A stretch of 64,000 bases of DNA, from assembly GCA_947652115.1 (NCBI GenBank), contig OX393569.1, positions 6,047,066 through 6,111,065 of the forward strand. The letters run 5' to 3'. The notes beneath the pieces were generated by a model. That model ran no database searches. It worked only from the letters and a program-made list of their open reading frames with translations, and was not told where the DNA came from. Made by a program: the position numbers and the translations under genes. This document shows, piece by piece, positions 53,823 to 64,000 of this stretch (positions within the stretch are counted from its first letter, which is position 1; every line of letters begins with the position of its first letter). The stretch is from Blastomussa wellsi. Lineage: Eukaryota; Cnidaria; Anthozoa; Scleractinia; Plerogyridae.

Positions 53823-55035
53823 GGGACGGCTGAGCCGGGGGAGCTCCCCCCCCCCCCCCACTTTTTACGACGATGGCATTTTTTGATTTAGTATAAGGTA
53901 CGTATGAAGAAATAACGAAAAAAGGAAAACGTAAATAATGAAAAAAAAAAAAAAGGAAAACGGAAAAAGTCCGATTCACCAAAGATTATCCCCCGAGATG
54001 AGGTTGAACTACCGGCCCCTGCGGTATGAGTCGGAGACTGGCACGAGGGAATCGCACAGGAAATGCCTCTGGTATCATTTTGCAACGTTTACGAATCGAT
54101 GAATGACTTGCCAGATCTGGTTCAGGCAAGTTCTAGCTATTTAACTGCCTTTGAAAGGATCTGCAAAGTAATTCGATTCATGTTCAGTAGTTATATTGTG
54201 ATATAAGGTGGAAGGCTGAAAAATATGTGTCAAGCTAACTCAAAGCTTTCTGTCGGTTGTAGCGATCCCTTAATTTTATTGACGGAACAAAATAGGATTG
54301 TATTTGTTCAAGACTCGCTATGTAGGCACTCTTTCTATGTTGAGAAAACATAAAGCGCCAGGTGCACTGACCAATTGATACCACACAACTCCGCAAAGTC
54401 CTGTTGAAACCCTCTATTACCAATTTGTAAAGCTTTTCTACCTTTAAGAACAAAGTGCTAGAGTTTTTATAAAAATAGTTTCTGAGTTAGTTTCTGCCGC
54501 ACTCCCTCGCAGCCCTTACCTCGTTTACTAGTGTGATGTCGAGGTGGCCTCTCCTACAAGCCTGGTGGTTTTCTGCGGTCTCCTCGCCCAACAACATGCT
54601 GTATTTCTAAAATTTGTTATTCACATAAAGGGAAATAAATGATGATGATGATGATAATGATGATGATGATGATGATAGTTCAAGTCATAAATCAGGTATG
54701 GTACATGAAGAGGACTATTTTGGCGCTCTTTAGTAACACATTAGACTGAAAAGAACACTCTAATCGTTTCTCTATTATCTAAGAAAGGAGGCATAAGGCA
54801 GAGGAGGCTTATTGAAATAAAGAACTTCAAGAGGAAGGCCTATCAGGGCGGGGGTAATAGTGCTTTTACGATTATTTTAACCCGACAGCATGCAAAGTTT
54901 TCTATTTCGTCACTACGCTATCTTGAATCTTTCTTGAGGAATTTTTAATTTTGAATCTTTTTGGTTTGGGTAAGCAGCGCTTCCTAAATGCATTATCATT
55001 TGTTTTAACATAAATTATTAGTAATATATTAGTTG
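53823..55035. other. Spacer between the two BTB units, first part
   Basis: Contains a run of about 15 C near 53848, an A-rich tract near 53940, and a GATGAT microsatellite at 54636-54677. No gene is supported; short open frames lack any domain signature. Confidence 0.5.
54636..54677. repeat. GAT trinucleotide microsatellite
   Basis: About 13 units of GAT with one AAT interruption. Confidence 0.9.
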
Positions 55036-55042
55036 CATACCT

Positions 55043-55117
55043 AAAAACTAGCAACCTCGTCCCCAGGGTACTTTCTCTAAGGAAAAAGATCCCTGGAACG
55101 AGGTTGGAAAACTAGTT
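55043..55117. repeat. Short palindromic element
   Basis: ACTAGCAACCTCGTCCCCAGGG at the left mirrors CCCTGGAACGAGGTTGGAAAACTAGT at the right around a short centre with TTTCTCTAAGG. Confidence 0.7.
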
Positions 55118-55599
55118 TTAGCGCCTAAAAGCGTTTTGTAAATTTCAAAAACATGTTACAACTTTTTAAAGGCATGTTTAGTCATGACCACTGTAAATAA
55201 GATTTACATTTTACGATAATTTACAGTTTACTTGAACCATTTGCATTGGTTTTGCTTTGCTACGCTTCATAGCGGATTGGCTTAAAAGACGCACCACTTT
55301 AAGGCGGGGTTTTACCTGAATTTGAATGAAGTTGGAGAGGTTTAGTGTAGGTATAAACGGAAGAAAATTAGTTTTGAAACACCCACAGACAGTTGACCCA
55401 ATAGCAACCAACGTGGTAAGGGGACTGTTTGGGTGTGCATATTCTAATTTTAAACTTAAAATTCTAATTTTCCAACCCCATTAAATCTTCACTATTTCAT
55501 ATTCCTCCCAATTTTTCTCTTATTTTAAGAAAAACTCCCTCCTCCTAAATATACCCCAAAATCATCCAAAAATTTACAAAACATCACAAAACATTCACT

Positions 55600-55880
55600 T
55601 AAAGTGCCTATGAAATGAAAAACAAGTTAATTTTATTTGAAAGGCATTTCAAAATGACGAAGAATGGCATTTTCCTTTCTGCGACATCTTCTCCCATTCC
55701 AGAGATATTCAAGTTTTTATATTATGCAAATTAGATGTATGATGACGTCACAAGGTTGACAGAAAAAGGCTAAAAACACAAAATCGAGAATATCTCTGTA
55801 AACAATAGGGCAATGGAGTTGAAACTTGGCACCCATGTTGTATCCTAAGATGATGTCAGGAAAACATACTCTCCATGACT
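55600..55880 (+). mobile_element. Single arm of the long-TIR DNA element
   Basis: AAAGTGCCTATGAAATGA, TTCCAGAGATATTCAAG, ATGCAAATTAGATG and TGATGACGTCA follow in the order seen at 13781-14020; the second arm is missing or unrecognisable. Confidence 0.75.
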
Positions 55881-55914
55881 CTTTAGATTAAATTGACATG
55901 AAGCCAGTTCCGTT

Positions 55915-55920
55915 TTTATT
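55915..55920 (-). terminator. Polyadenylation signal of the intact BTB gene
   Basis: AATAAA on the minus strand about 100 bases after the stop at 56017. Confidence 0.5.
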
Positions 55921-56016
55921 AGCCGTTTTCATTAACATGTTGTGGAGCAATAACAGGCCAACTTAAATGAGATTTGTTAAATATCCTGGTCGGTTTTGCA
56001 TGCATTAAGCAGCTAA

Positions 56017-57366
56017 TTATTTTACAGTAAAAAGAAAATCTGGAAATTGTCCTTGTCCAACGGTTGTTCCATTGCTGCTCTCAGAACTACCATCAAAAGT
56101 AAATTTAACTCCTGAACATACCACAGAAGATTTACCATTTTGTCCAAAACACGAACTGCCACCAGAGATGGAAGCTTCGATACGGTACCGTACGTTTTCT
56201 TTGAGGACAATATGGCCGTCAAAGAAAACATTGAAGCCGTAGTAAGAAACAAGGTCCGACTTGATATTGACACAAGAAAATGTTCCTGATTTGCAATAAA
56301 GATATTTGTTATTATCCAAATTTTTTATCTTTATAGTTACAGAATAATTATAACCTTTTCGCCCGCAGAGCGTTGCTCCAAGAAGGGATATTTCTTTGTC
56401 GACCCTGAAAATAAGACAGTCTTTTTTATCACGAGAATAAGACTGACCTGAGCTAGTTTGATCAACGGAACTAAATCTGCAACAACGCTGGAACAATTCC
56501 TTTAAACCAGTTCTTTTGTCAACTGGAAATACTTCTGGAGTGCCTGGAACTGAATTAAAAAACTTGAAAACATTTAAAGCTTCGTCTTGCGACAGTATCT
56601 TGCAATCGAGAACTACAGCAGCAAAGTCATACTCTTTCATGACTGGAAAACGTATCCCTTTAACAATCTGTTCTCCGAGAATTCTTCTTTTTTCACTACC
56701 ATCTGTTGATAAGCCTTCTTCCTCACATTTCTTGGTTGCCCACAAATTCACCGCTTTGAACAACTCTACCTCTTCAATATTTAAAGTGTCACGTTTGACT
56801 ATTACTTCAAGTAAGGATCTCTCGATTGTCTCAAATCCATCAGATTTTGCAGCTTCTGCTGTGTTTTCATCTATCACTTCCCAGCATCTATCCACTAGAT
56901 TTTTCTCGTCATATTTTTGAGCGTGCGGCAGGATATTGAAAACATTTGATGGAGCTAAATTATCTTGTAGATATTTCGTGCATTTGTCGGTCAGTGAAGG
57001 CACCAAGTATTTCTTCGCCAAATACAACACTCCCATCACATTACTTCCGCTCAAATTCACTTCATCGCTGTACATGTAACGAAACAACTCCAACAGACTC
57101 TCGTACTCACAGTCAGGTAGTTCAATAGAGTCTCCAGTCTCCGCTAGCTCACCGTAAAACATGGCTTCAAACACAGGACTGCTAATCGACAGCATGAACT
57201 TGTGAGCAGGAATCACTTGTTTACTTTCACTTTCGCCATTGGCCTCTCGAACGACAAACTTCACATCGCTGAAGAGATCATTGTTGAACAAAAACTTGCT
57301 TCTTTCTCTGATGGTTGATCTTGTTGTTTGCCAGTTTCTTTCGACGGCAGTCATTGCTCTTAACAT
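56017..57366 (-). CDS. BTB-BACK-PHR domain protein, BTBD3/BTBD6-like
   Basis: A single uninterrupted frame of 449 residues. Residues about 10-40 (NWQTTRSTIRERSKFLFNND) and LFSDVKFVV open the BTB/POZ domain (about 24-130, with VIPAHKFMLSISSPVFEAMF and IELPDCEYESLLELFRYMY); BACK follows (about 140-250, LVDRCWEVIDENT); the C-terminal PHR domain (about 315-449) has LLGATLCGRKGYNYSVTI and ends FPDFLFTVK. BTB-BACK proteins commonly act as Cullin-3 substrate adaptors; the PHR domain of the BTBD family would recruit the target. Start could be Met1 or Met5. AATAAA on the minus strand lies at 55915-55920, about 100 bases past the stop. No intron is seen, so a retrocopy origin is possible. Usual family length is near 450-550. 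Confidence 0.88.
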   Translation of the reverse strand: MLRAMTAVERNWQTTRSTIRERSKFLFNNDLFSDVKFVVREANGESESKQVIPAHKFMLSISSPVFEAMFYGELAETGDSIELPDCEYESLLELFRYMYSDEVNLSGSNVMGVLYLAKKYLVPSLTDKCTKYLQDNLAPSNVFNILPHAQKYDEKNLVDRCWEVIDENTAEAAKSDGFETIERSLLEVIVKRDTLNIEEVELFKAVNLWATKKCEEEGLSTDGSEKRRILGEQIVKGIRFPVMKEYDFAAVVLDCKILSQDEALNVFKFFNSVPGTPEVFPVDKRTGLKELFQRCCRFSSVDQTSSGQSYSRDKKDCLIFRVDKEISLLGATLCGRKGYNYSVTIKIKNLDNNKYLYCKSGTFSCVNIKSDLVSYYGFNVFFDGHIVLKENVRYRIEASISGGSSCFGQNGKSSVVCSGVKFTFDGSSESSNGTTVGQGQFPDFLFTVK

Positions 57367-57979
57367 AAGAATATGCGATTTTTAGCTAGAAGTTTATACT
57401 AAGGTTCTGTAAATGAGCGACAACAGCAGCCGCTGTCACGCGGTGTCACTACCGACTCGTTTCAGCCCGTGGGCGTATTGCCGGGTAACGTTGCCGACGT
57501 CACGACATGATTTTCAAACAAAAGAGAACAAGAAACCTGAAAATAGCTGCATTGCATTTATTTTTAGGTTTTTCAAAGGGTCAAAATCTCATTTCCCTCT
57601 TCAGTCCCGTCGGTTATTAAGGAAAAGGTGAGTGGCAAATGGTGTTGCTTCTTCGCTGTGTGAGAAATCAGGATATAGGTATTTACGACACAAGCTAACT
57701 TAACCATCAAGTGTCGTTTGTGTTATAATAAAACAAGATGAAGCATTTGTTACATGATGAACATTCATACATAGCATGAATTTTCCCCTTGCTTTTTCCA
57801 CTATCGTACATCGGTGTGCATCCTATATCAACCACCACACAGAGGGGTTATAGTCAATCCCTATCCATCGGCACGTCCCCTGGCGTAGCCAGGTTTTCTA
57901 GGAGGGGGGTTCCAAATTGGTTCCAACGAAAACGGTTGGTCTAAAATCCTTACATTACGTACGTACAAGACTTTGGCGT

Positions 57980-58189
57980 TTACGCTACGCAAACAGAAGA
58001 CGCCTTGGTTGCCGTTGAGCGAACGTGTTCATCACTTCCTCGATATTTGTCTCGGTGGTAATTGATGTTCATCAACGCCAGCCCAGACTCTCGCACGCTT
58101 GACATGGTCGACCTCAGGTATGTTTTTAACCTTCTTAGTGTACTGAATGAGCGCTCACATTCAGCTGACAAATTGTAGCCGTCTGGTTA
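57980..58189 (-). pseudogene. hAT transposase C-terminal fragment
   Basis: The frame reads NLSAECERSFSTLRRLKTYL then RSTM and RESGLALMNINYHRD, the dimerisation region of hAT transposases (also found in ZMYM-type domesticated forms). A stop lies just upstream and nothing of the catalytic part is seen, so this is a remnant. Confidence 0.75.
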
Positions 58190-58649
58190 GAGAATTAAGA
58201 ATAATCTTTTAAAATTTAAATATGCTTTTTAAGGTTTTTTGCTTTCCCTTTATCGTTCTGTTCGCTGTTTGCAAGCTCCTTTCCTATTCTTTCGAGGAAG
58301 TAGCGAGACGTACGGGTTACATTTTTCCTTCAGTTTTCTTTATAAAATTTAGTCTTCATGATTTCGTATGCTATACATGTAGTCTCAGTTATTTATGATA
58401 TATATACAGTCTAGAAAAGCGTTCAAATTCATGAGTAGACGTGCAACAATTGCAAGTCGGCCCTTATAACTCTATTAAGGACGACGTCGCGATAACAAGC
58501 GGCTAAGTCGCGAGAATCCAGGGACTTTGTGGTCGCTTTCAGAAAAGTGTAGTTCTTGAAAAAACTTCTTCACGTACTTCTTTTGCTATTTTTACAGAAA
58601 TCAGTATTTTTATCTCGAATTTGTACACAAAATGACGTACTTGTGGTCG

Positions 58650-58755
58650 ACGAGGATTCCCGGGGGTGGGGAATTATCTTTTCCTGTGTGCCCGGGGGTG
58701 GGAAATAGACCGCAAAATAGTTAAAAAATGCCCGGGGGTGTGCCCGGGGGGATGG
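58650..58755. repeat. CCCGGGGGTG short repeats
   Basis: TTCCCGGGGGTGGGGAA, GCCCGGGGGTGGGAAATA and TGCCCGGGGGTGTGCCCGGGG occur within 100 bases. Nothing firm is seen in 58190-58650 or 58760-59550, which hold only common short repeats such as GAGCTCGTTTTGCATGAGAA. Confidence 0.65.
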
Positions 58756-59559
58756 TTACAGGGAAAATTGAACCACGCATAACAAGGTCCAGCGATGTTT
58801 CAGCCTGTTCCAGATGCGCGAGCGAAGCGAGGGGGGACTGGGTTAAGGACGAGGGAGCCGTAAGCATTGTTTACCATTGTTTTAAAATCCTCAAATCGAA
58901 ATTAGGCCATTTCCGAGTTCCCTTTTCCCTCTGTTTCAAAACGAGTCTAAGTGCGAAACTATCCATGTGGAAATGAGCTCGTTTTGCATGAGAATGAAGA
59001 TGCAGGTAAAACACATTTTCATATTTTCGGCTTTCCACTGCAGCGTCAAACATGGCGTTCGTCTTACACGAGCGGGAATTCGACGAGACGGAATTTGTAA
59101 ATTGTGGCAAATTGTCTTCAGACGTTCCCCCGTATAAAAGCGCTCAGAGAGGAGCAGAAAAGGTGTCTTCTCATTCTGGCTCGTGGGAAGTCAGGGGGTG
59201 GGGGAGGGAGGGCTTATTTAAAGTCATAAATCAGTTAAGTTACATGAAGAGGACGTTGTAATGTTTTAGCGCTCTATATAGGAAAGGAGACATTAGGGGG
59301 TGCATGGGAAACCCCCCTCCACCTAATAGACAACTTAGCTCCAGACGGCTAGTCCGTTCAATCACTCCGTGCTCGACGAACTTTCTTTTTCGCTGGAAGT
59401 GAAGGTGGTATAGGTAGGAACAAGTACTTCCTTAAGTGGTTTCCTGCTTTGGCCCCTTGTTCCGAGAAGTCCCGCCCACGATAAGGAAATAAATATACAA
59501 GTAAGCGTTTCTTTAATGTCGATTGTGTGACCTGAAGACCATAAAACGTACTTGGCTCA

Positions 59560-60037
59560 TAAAGGCGAACTGCTCAGTGATCCTCTAAAAATACGATACA
59601 ACAGGGCTAGTAAACTGCTCTTAAGAAATAAACGCCGATTACAAAGGGAGAGGAAAAGAAGCTGGACATCTTCCAGACCACGAGCCTCAGGAGAATCTTC
59701 CGCATCAGCTGGCAGCAGCATGTGCCAAACAAGGAGGTGCTTGAGATGGCAGGAGCAGATCCAATAAGTGAGAGGTGAGAAGGAAGAGATGGTGCTGGAT
59801 GGGACATGTCCTGAGGAAAGAAGTGAACAACGACTGTGCTATTGCCCTTGGATGAGCCAGAGGGGAAGAGAAGCAGAGACAGACCCAAAACTGACTACCT
59901 GGCGTCGCAGTGTAGAGAAGGAGGGAGACAGAGAAGGATGGAACACATGGACAAAAGCGAGACAGGCAGCAAACAACCACCAGCAGTGGAGGGAAGATGT
60001 CCCGGCCTTTTGCGCCTCCTGGCACGAAGAGATTTAA
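59560..60037 (+). pseudogene. C-terminal remnant of a non-LTR retrotransposon
   Basis: With one frameshift near 59765 it reads LDIFQTTSLRRIFRISWQQH, VPNKEVLEMAGADPISERV, RWCWMGHVLRKEVNND and then WREDVPAFCASWHEEI before a stop. This resembles the C-terminus after the RT domain of RTE-like and related LINEs. No RT motif remains. Confidence 0.65.
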
Positions 60038-60469
60038 CTTTAACTAACCACATTATATTTATCACGAGAATGCGAAGTGCAGCTAAAAAAATTACGTACC
60101 TGAAGATCCCGCTCGAACAGTTCCCGGGTTTAGGCAATTTACCCTTTCGTCTTCGTTTGATCTTAACACACTTCACACACTTTCACACTTCGAGCTGCCG
60201 TACGCGTTTTCTTCGATTTTCATCCTCGAGTAGCTTGTGAAAGGTGATCCGTTCCTTGAAGTTTATGTTTCTCTTCTTCAGAAACGAAGTGATATTGTTT
60301 TGCCTTCGACGTGAACTATTTACACAGCGAGGGCTTCTTTCTGATGTATGAGAAGAACGCTTGTAAATATATGTTGCTCAAATATAGATAAACTGATTGT
60401 TAGGGAGACAAAAAGATATTGAAATGTATCACCAAAGAAATACGACCGTGACGTTTTTAAGGGCATGCA

Positions 60470-60532
60470 CTAAAACCAGGAACACCGGAACACCACAGAA
60501 CACGGAACACCCCGGAACACCAGAAATAGTAG
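60470..60532. repeat. GGAACACC minisatellite
   Basis: Five imperfect units of GGAACACC with variable spacers (AGGAACACCGGAACACCACAG and so on). The flanks 60040-60470 and 60535-61095 show no supported gene. Confidence 0.7.
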
Positions 60533-61099
60533 ACCATTTTCACTGTCAATACAACCACTGACTGCCTTCGCGAAACTAAGTTATGGGAAGCGAGATTTTG
60601 CAGAGGCAGAGGGTCGTAAGACAGAGATAGAGGAAACATGCACGCGTCGCCGAAGGGGAGGTGGGAGGGGCAAAAAATTTAACGCTGGACCAGAAGGGCG
60701 TAACTTGGCGAAAGAGACCGAAAATGCAATAGGCAAATGAGATCCCTGGGGACCTGAATAGCATTGTCTGCTAAACCCTGAGGTGTTACAAGGATACCGG
60801 CGTTGCGCGCAGGCTAAATCCGTGGCTATTTTGACAGTGAAAATAGAATGCAAAGCCGGACAGCATTAGTGCATTCTAAGAGAAATGGACTGGAATGGAG
60901 ACAAAAAAATGTCCCCGTCATCTGAGTTAAAGTTGACCCTGTTTGATAATCCAAAAAGTATTTCAATATTCAAATCAGCAATTATCCTTCTTCCTCTGGA
61001 TTTTTTCGTTTATTCGATCACTGGAGGCCTTGCTGGGTTAAGTTATATTTCTTTGGTGCAATTTATTGCTTAAAAATCCGGACAGTACGTGACACTCGG

Positions 61100-61390
61100 C
61101 ACGTTAAGAGTTGTCCCCGGTGAGCGAGCCAAAGTGTTTATATGAGAAAACGAGTGCTAGTTGTCTCGACTGCCAGGGTTGCCCTACTTGCCGAGACAAC
61201 TGGCCTACTCGAGTTGTCTCGCCCCTCCCTCCAACCCCCCCGCGAGACAACCTACCCGAGTGTTCTGCCCCCCCCCCCCCCCGAAACAACTCGGGTAGGA
61301 TCATAGAAACGGTTGGCGGAATGTTTCAACACTTTAGTGAAAAGTTAGCTCGCTCAGGATAACTCGGGGGTAGGGTTGTCTCGGGTACCC
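61100..61390. repeat. GTTGTCTCG-rich repeat with C tracts
   Basis: GTTGTCTCG or its reverse CGAGACAAC occurs at least six times; runs of C at about 61265-61282. Possibly a degenerate foldback element. Confidence 0.55.
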
Positions 61391-61392
61391 GA

Positions 61393-61423
61393 GACCATAT
61401 TAAACCAAATTATATTGTTATAC

Positions 61424-61459
<36 letters not shown>

Positions 61460-61475
61460 GTACCCCCTCTATTCA
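61393..61475 (+). repeat. Family P repeat, tail only
   Basis: AACCAAATTATATTGTTATA through TTTAGAAACGTACCCCCTC matches the non-palindromic tail of the copies at 691-746 and 16085-16157. Confidence 0.75.
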
Positions 61476-61479
61476 TATA

Positions 61480-63265
61480 AATGGGGCCCGAGTCATGACG
61501 TTACTCGCGCGTTTTGCTATTAATATCTTTGCAGTTCAATCAGAAACTGAAGCGTTGATGATATTGAAAACAAAAATTCCCCTATATTGTCGCCGTTTAG
61601 ACCAATTAGAAATATCGCCACCTCGTAATGATGAACAGTTTACCCCGTCCACGAATGGAAATTAGTTGTTCACTTGAATGATTAACTAAACCATTTCCGG
61701 ATTTAAATTGTACATGTTATTGAAATATAATTATTGGTCCAAGACTGATTACCTTTCTCTACCAAAATCCAAGACACTGTTACTGCAATATATAAAACGG
61801 TGTTTTTCGGTCTTGAATTTTAACTACTCTTGCTTAAGGCCTTATATATTTCACATTTACATTTTAAATTTAAGATCCCAGCTATAAATGAAATCAGGTT
61901 TTCCCATCCAATAAGGTAGAACCCTGCTACTATCCTCAAAAAATATTTGTTTTTTATTATATGGCCGTGTCTCACGTGGACTGGAAACTAGCGAATTCAC
62001 GAATTTGATTGGGTAAAATCGATATTGACCGCGGTCTAGATTTTCCCATCTAGACCGGCATCTAGACCGGTTGAATTTTTGGGTCAGAAAGTTACAAACA
62101 AAACAGGAACACATTATCTCCTTTTTGTCTAAAAATACTAAATGGAAAATTAAAAAAGCTTGATAAGAATAAAAAGTAAAGATACGACCAAATTTTTGCA
62201 AATTTAAGTTCAGCTCATCGCCGTTCGCAAACAAAATGTCAGCACAAGAACGAAGCAGTGCCGTTAAGCAAATTTAAGTTTCCGTTTGGCCATATAATAA
62301 ACATCTTATTAACCGATCTTAGTCGGTCCGTATCGAAGAATCTTGACCTCGGTCGTGAGTACAGACCGAGTACAGACCTCCCGTTCGGTTAATAAGAGCT
62401 AAATACTAAAAGTATTCGCTATAAAGAGACGACAGCAACACCTGATTCGATGACTGTCCCTTATTTTTCAACACCGAACTCGCTTGCGCTCGAACTGTTG
62501 TAGTTAGAACTGTGGTCGACTATCGCTGATTTCGCTGATGACGATCCCGAAGAGTTTCGTTTCATTTTGTCCAATCAGAAAACAGCGCGAACGCCCAAAA
62601 ATTACGTCAGCTTGCTGTCGCCGTGTCACGCCGCAACATTAGGCCCGAAACCCTCGGCTCAGTAAAATAACGGGGACAAGACTCCATAAACCGTTTCGCT
62701 GACTATACTTATTGAATTTCCTGGGAATTAAAGGCCGAATGAAGGAGGGAGATGGAAGTCTACAGGACCTCTTTTGAATGTTTTAAGCGGCCATTCTCGA
62801 ATTCATAAGAGCAACTACAGTCGATAATTGCCGATTTTCTTGGTCAACCGCAACTCCTGCGGCAAGTAGCCGAGACATTTCTGTTGGATGTTCTTTCCCA
62901 CTGAGCAACAAGCCCACGAAACTGTTCAGTGACCCATTTCTGTTCCCAAAAAGTTCAACCTCTGTTGATTGCGTTCACAAAAGAATCTACCCAAGGTCTA
63001 CTGTTCTGGATAACACCTTGTGAACAGCCTTAATATTTTCGAGTTCATGCTAATCCTTTCGCGTCAGGCGTGTGATCCGCTCCGCTCTGCTGGAAGATAC
63101 CCTCTCTTAGAGACGAAGTCAAGTGGTACAAAAGAAGTCTCCTTTTACACAACGTGACCTGGTGTTACATTCAATGTTCACTGACCATGAACCTCGTGCA
63201 TGTGTTCAGCAAACCTGTAAAACAGAGAGAAAGGGACAAAGGTAAATAAAGAGTGCATTTTGATA
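61480..63265. other. Gene-poor stretch with one palindromic element
   Basis: A mirrored pair CTTATTAACCGATC and GGTTAATAAGAG spans about 62305-62399; a related start, CTTATTAACCAAGCGCGAGG, is at 32001. Nothing else is recognised. Confidence 0.45.
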
Positions 63266-63267
63266 CA

Positions 63268-63466
63268 TTTAGCCTAAATTTTTCAAATTCGTCATTATTT
63301 GCAATCCGTCTCAATCTTTCTCGTCCTTAGCCATCCGTGTACCCTTTTGATTTACTTTAGTATCATCTCTTTGGGGTATTTCTGCCTCAGTAAACTATCA
63401 TTTAGAGGTTTCCTCGTTGGTAGTAAAAATGGCTCAAAATGTCGTGACGGAGCACCTTTAAATGAA
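63268..63466. mobile_element. MITE copy related to 37203 and 15716
   Basis: ATTTAGCCTAAATTTTTCAA, AATCCGTCTCAATCTTTC, AGTATCATCTCTTTGGGG and CGTGACGGAGCACCTTT follow in family order. The SINE at 63476 lies directly after it. Confidence 0.7.
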
Positions 63467-63475
63467 CAGCATAAT

Positions 63476-63790
63476 GGTTTGGCGGTGGCCAAATGGTTAA
63501 TGCGCTGGACTCCAGATCGTGCGGCCCAGGTTCGAGCCCTGGCCATGGACAACGTACTCTATTTTTAGGCAAGAGTCTTTACTCTCACAGTGCTTCTCCA
63601 CCCAGGAATAAAAATGGGTACCTATGTATCGTTGGTGCAACTTAACAGAATGCGGCGGAGTAACCATGCGATGGACTAGCATCCCATCCAAGGTGAGAGG
63701 CAATTCTACTAGTCGCTTCATGTTACAGAAACTGGAGATAAGAGCTTGCAGCTGTGAGCCAGTCGGGATTAAAAGGTTTTACTTACTGTA
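63476..63790 (+). mobile_element. tRNA-derived SINE, third copy
   Basis: GGCGGTGGCCAAATGGTTAA (A box), CAGGTTCGAGCCCTGG (B box), CTCTCACAGTGCTTCTCCAC, ATGCGATGGACTAGCATCCC and CGCTTCATGTTACAGAAAC match 20303-20608 in order, with more divergence. Confidence 0.85.
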
Positions 63791-63799
63791 AAATGTCTC

Positions 63800-63890
63800 T
63801 TAACAAATGGCGAGGTAACAGCTGCCACGATATTTTGCGTGACACAAATGGCGAGGAAACAGCATCACGATATTTTGCGTGACACAAATC
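63800..63890 (+). repeat. Tandem duplication of about 42 bases
   Basis: AATGGCGAGG.AACAGC and CACGATATTTTGCGTGACAC appear twice in succession. Confidence 0.8.
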
Positions 63891-64000
63891 TGCACAGGAT
63901 AACAGAGTCGCGCAGATGTGCTTTCATGACTGTAAATCTAAATCTAACAAAACAAATTTTATCTCACCTTTTCGCGCATTCAGACGCCATATCTCGCTTG

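Noticed and set aside
59607..60025. Minus-strand open frames of 93-106 codons
   Set aside because: Shadows of the plus-strand LINE C-terminal remnant, whose sequence is recognisable on the other strand.
60885..61073. 62-codon open frame with a hydrophobic end
   Set aside because: No signal peptide at the start, no homologous module, surrounded by simple repeats.

Overview
The window looks like nuclear DNA of a cnidarian, most likely an anthozoan such as a stony coral. This is inferred from spliceosomal introns, many secreted six-cysteine ShKT modules, a dense load of short palindromic DNA elements, tRNA-derived SINEs and non-LTR retrotransposons. The species cannot be named from sequence alone, and all exon models are unaided readings of splice sites without transcript support.

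The left 41 kb (about 2.2-41.2 kb) is a tandem cluster of secreted-protein genes on the + strand. Each is built from short exons that all start and end in phase 1. Three full models can be assembled. Gene A (2327-12880, 350 aa) has a signal peptide, an acidic 79-residue segment, ShKT, YGCC, ShKT, YGCC, ShKT, ShKT and a short tail. Gene B (17308-27620, about 300 aa) repeats the same core order, adding a very basic tail. Gene D (32970-38629, about 258 aa) has ShKT, YGCC, ShKT, linker, ShKT, ShKT. Here 'YGCC' is a four-cysteine cassette with the pattern C...YGCCxDGxTxAxGPxxxGC, which resembles the cassette seen in papilin-type extracellular matrix proteins. In all there are 12 ShKT domains and 5 YGCC cassettes. 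Two further signal-peptide exons with the same phase-1 donor lie at 28303 and 41102 without clear downstream exons; they may be alternative promoters or remains of further paralogues. Genes A and B share a TATA-type box differing at one of ten positions.

From about 41.4 to 50.8 kb is a nest of retroelements: a + strand CR1/L2-like LINE split by a compound insertion that carries minus-strand L1/Tx1-like LINE pieces, plus T-rich foldback repeats in both orientations. From 52.0 to 57.8 kb a 1.8-kb tandem duplication carries two minus-strand BTB-BACK-PHR genes of the BTBD3/BTBD6 type. The right copy is intact (449 aa) and the left is frameshifted. From 57.8 kb to the end there are only decayed pieces: a hAT transposase C-terminus, a LINE C-terminus, a SINE, MITE-like elements and simple repeats.

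The most notable system is the ShKT/YGCC multi-domain cluster. A plausible reading is a family of extracellular matrix, mucus or venom-like proteins expanding by tandem duplication and by gain and loss of symmetrical exons. Function beyond secretion and disulfide-rich folding is not shown by the sequence.
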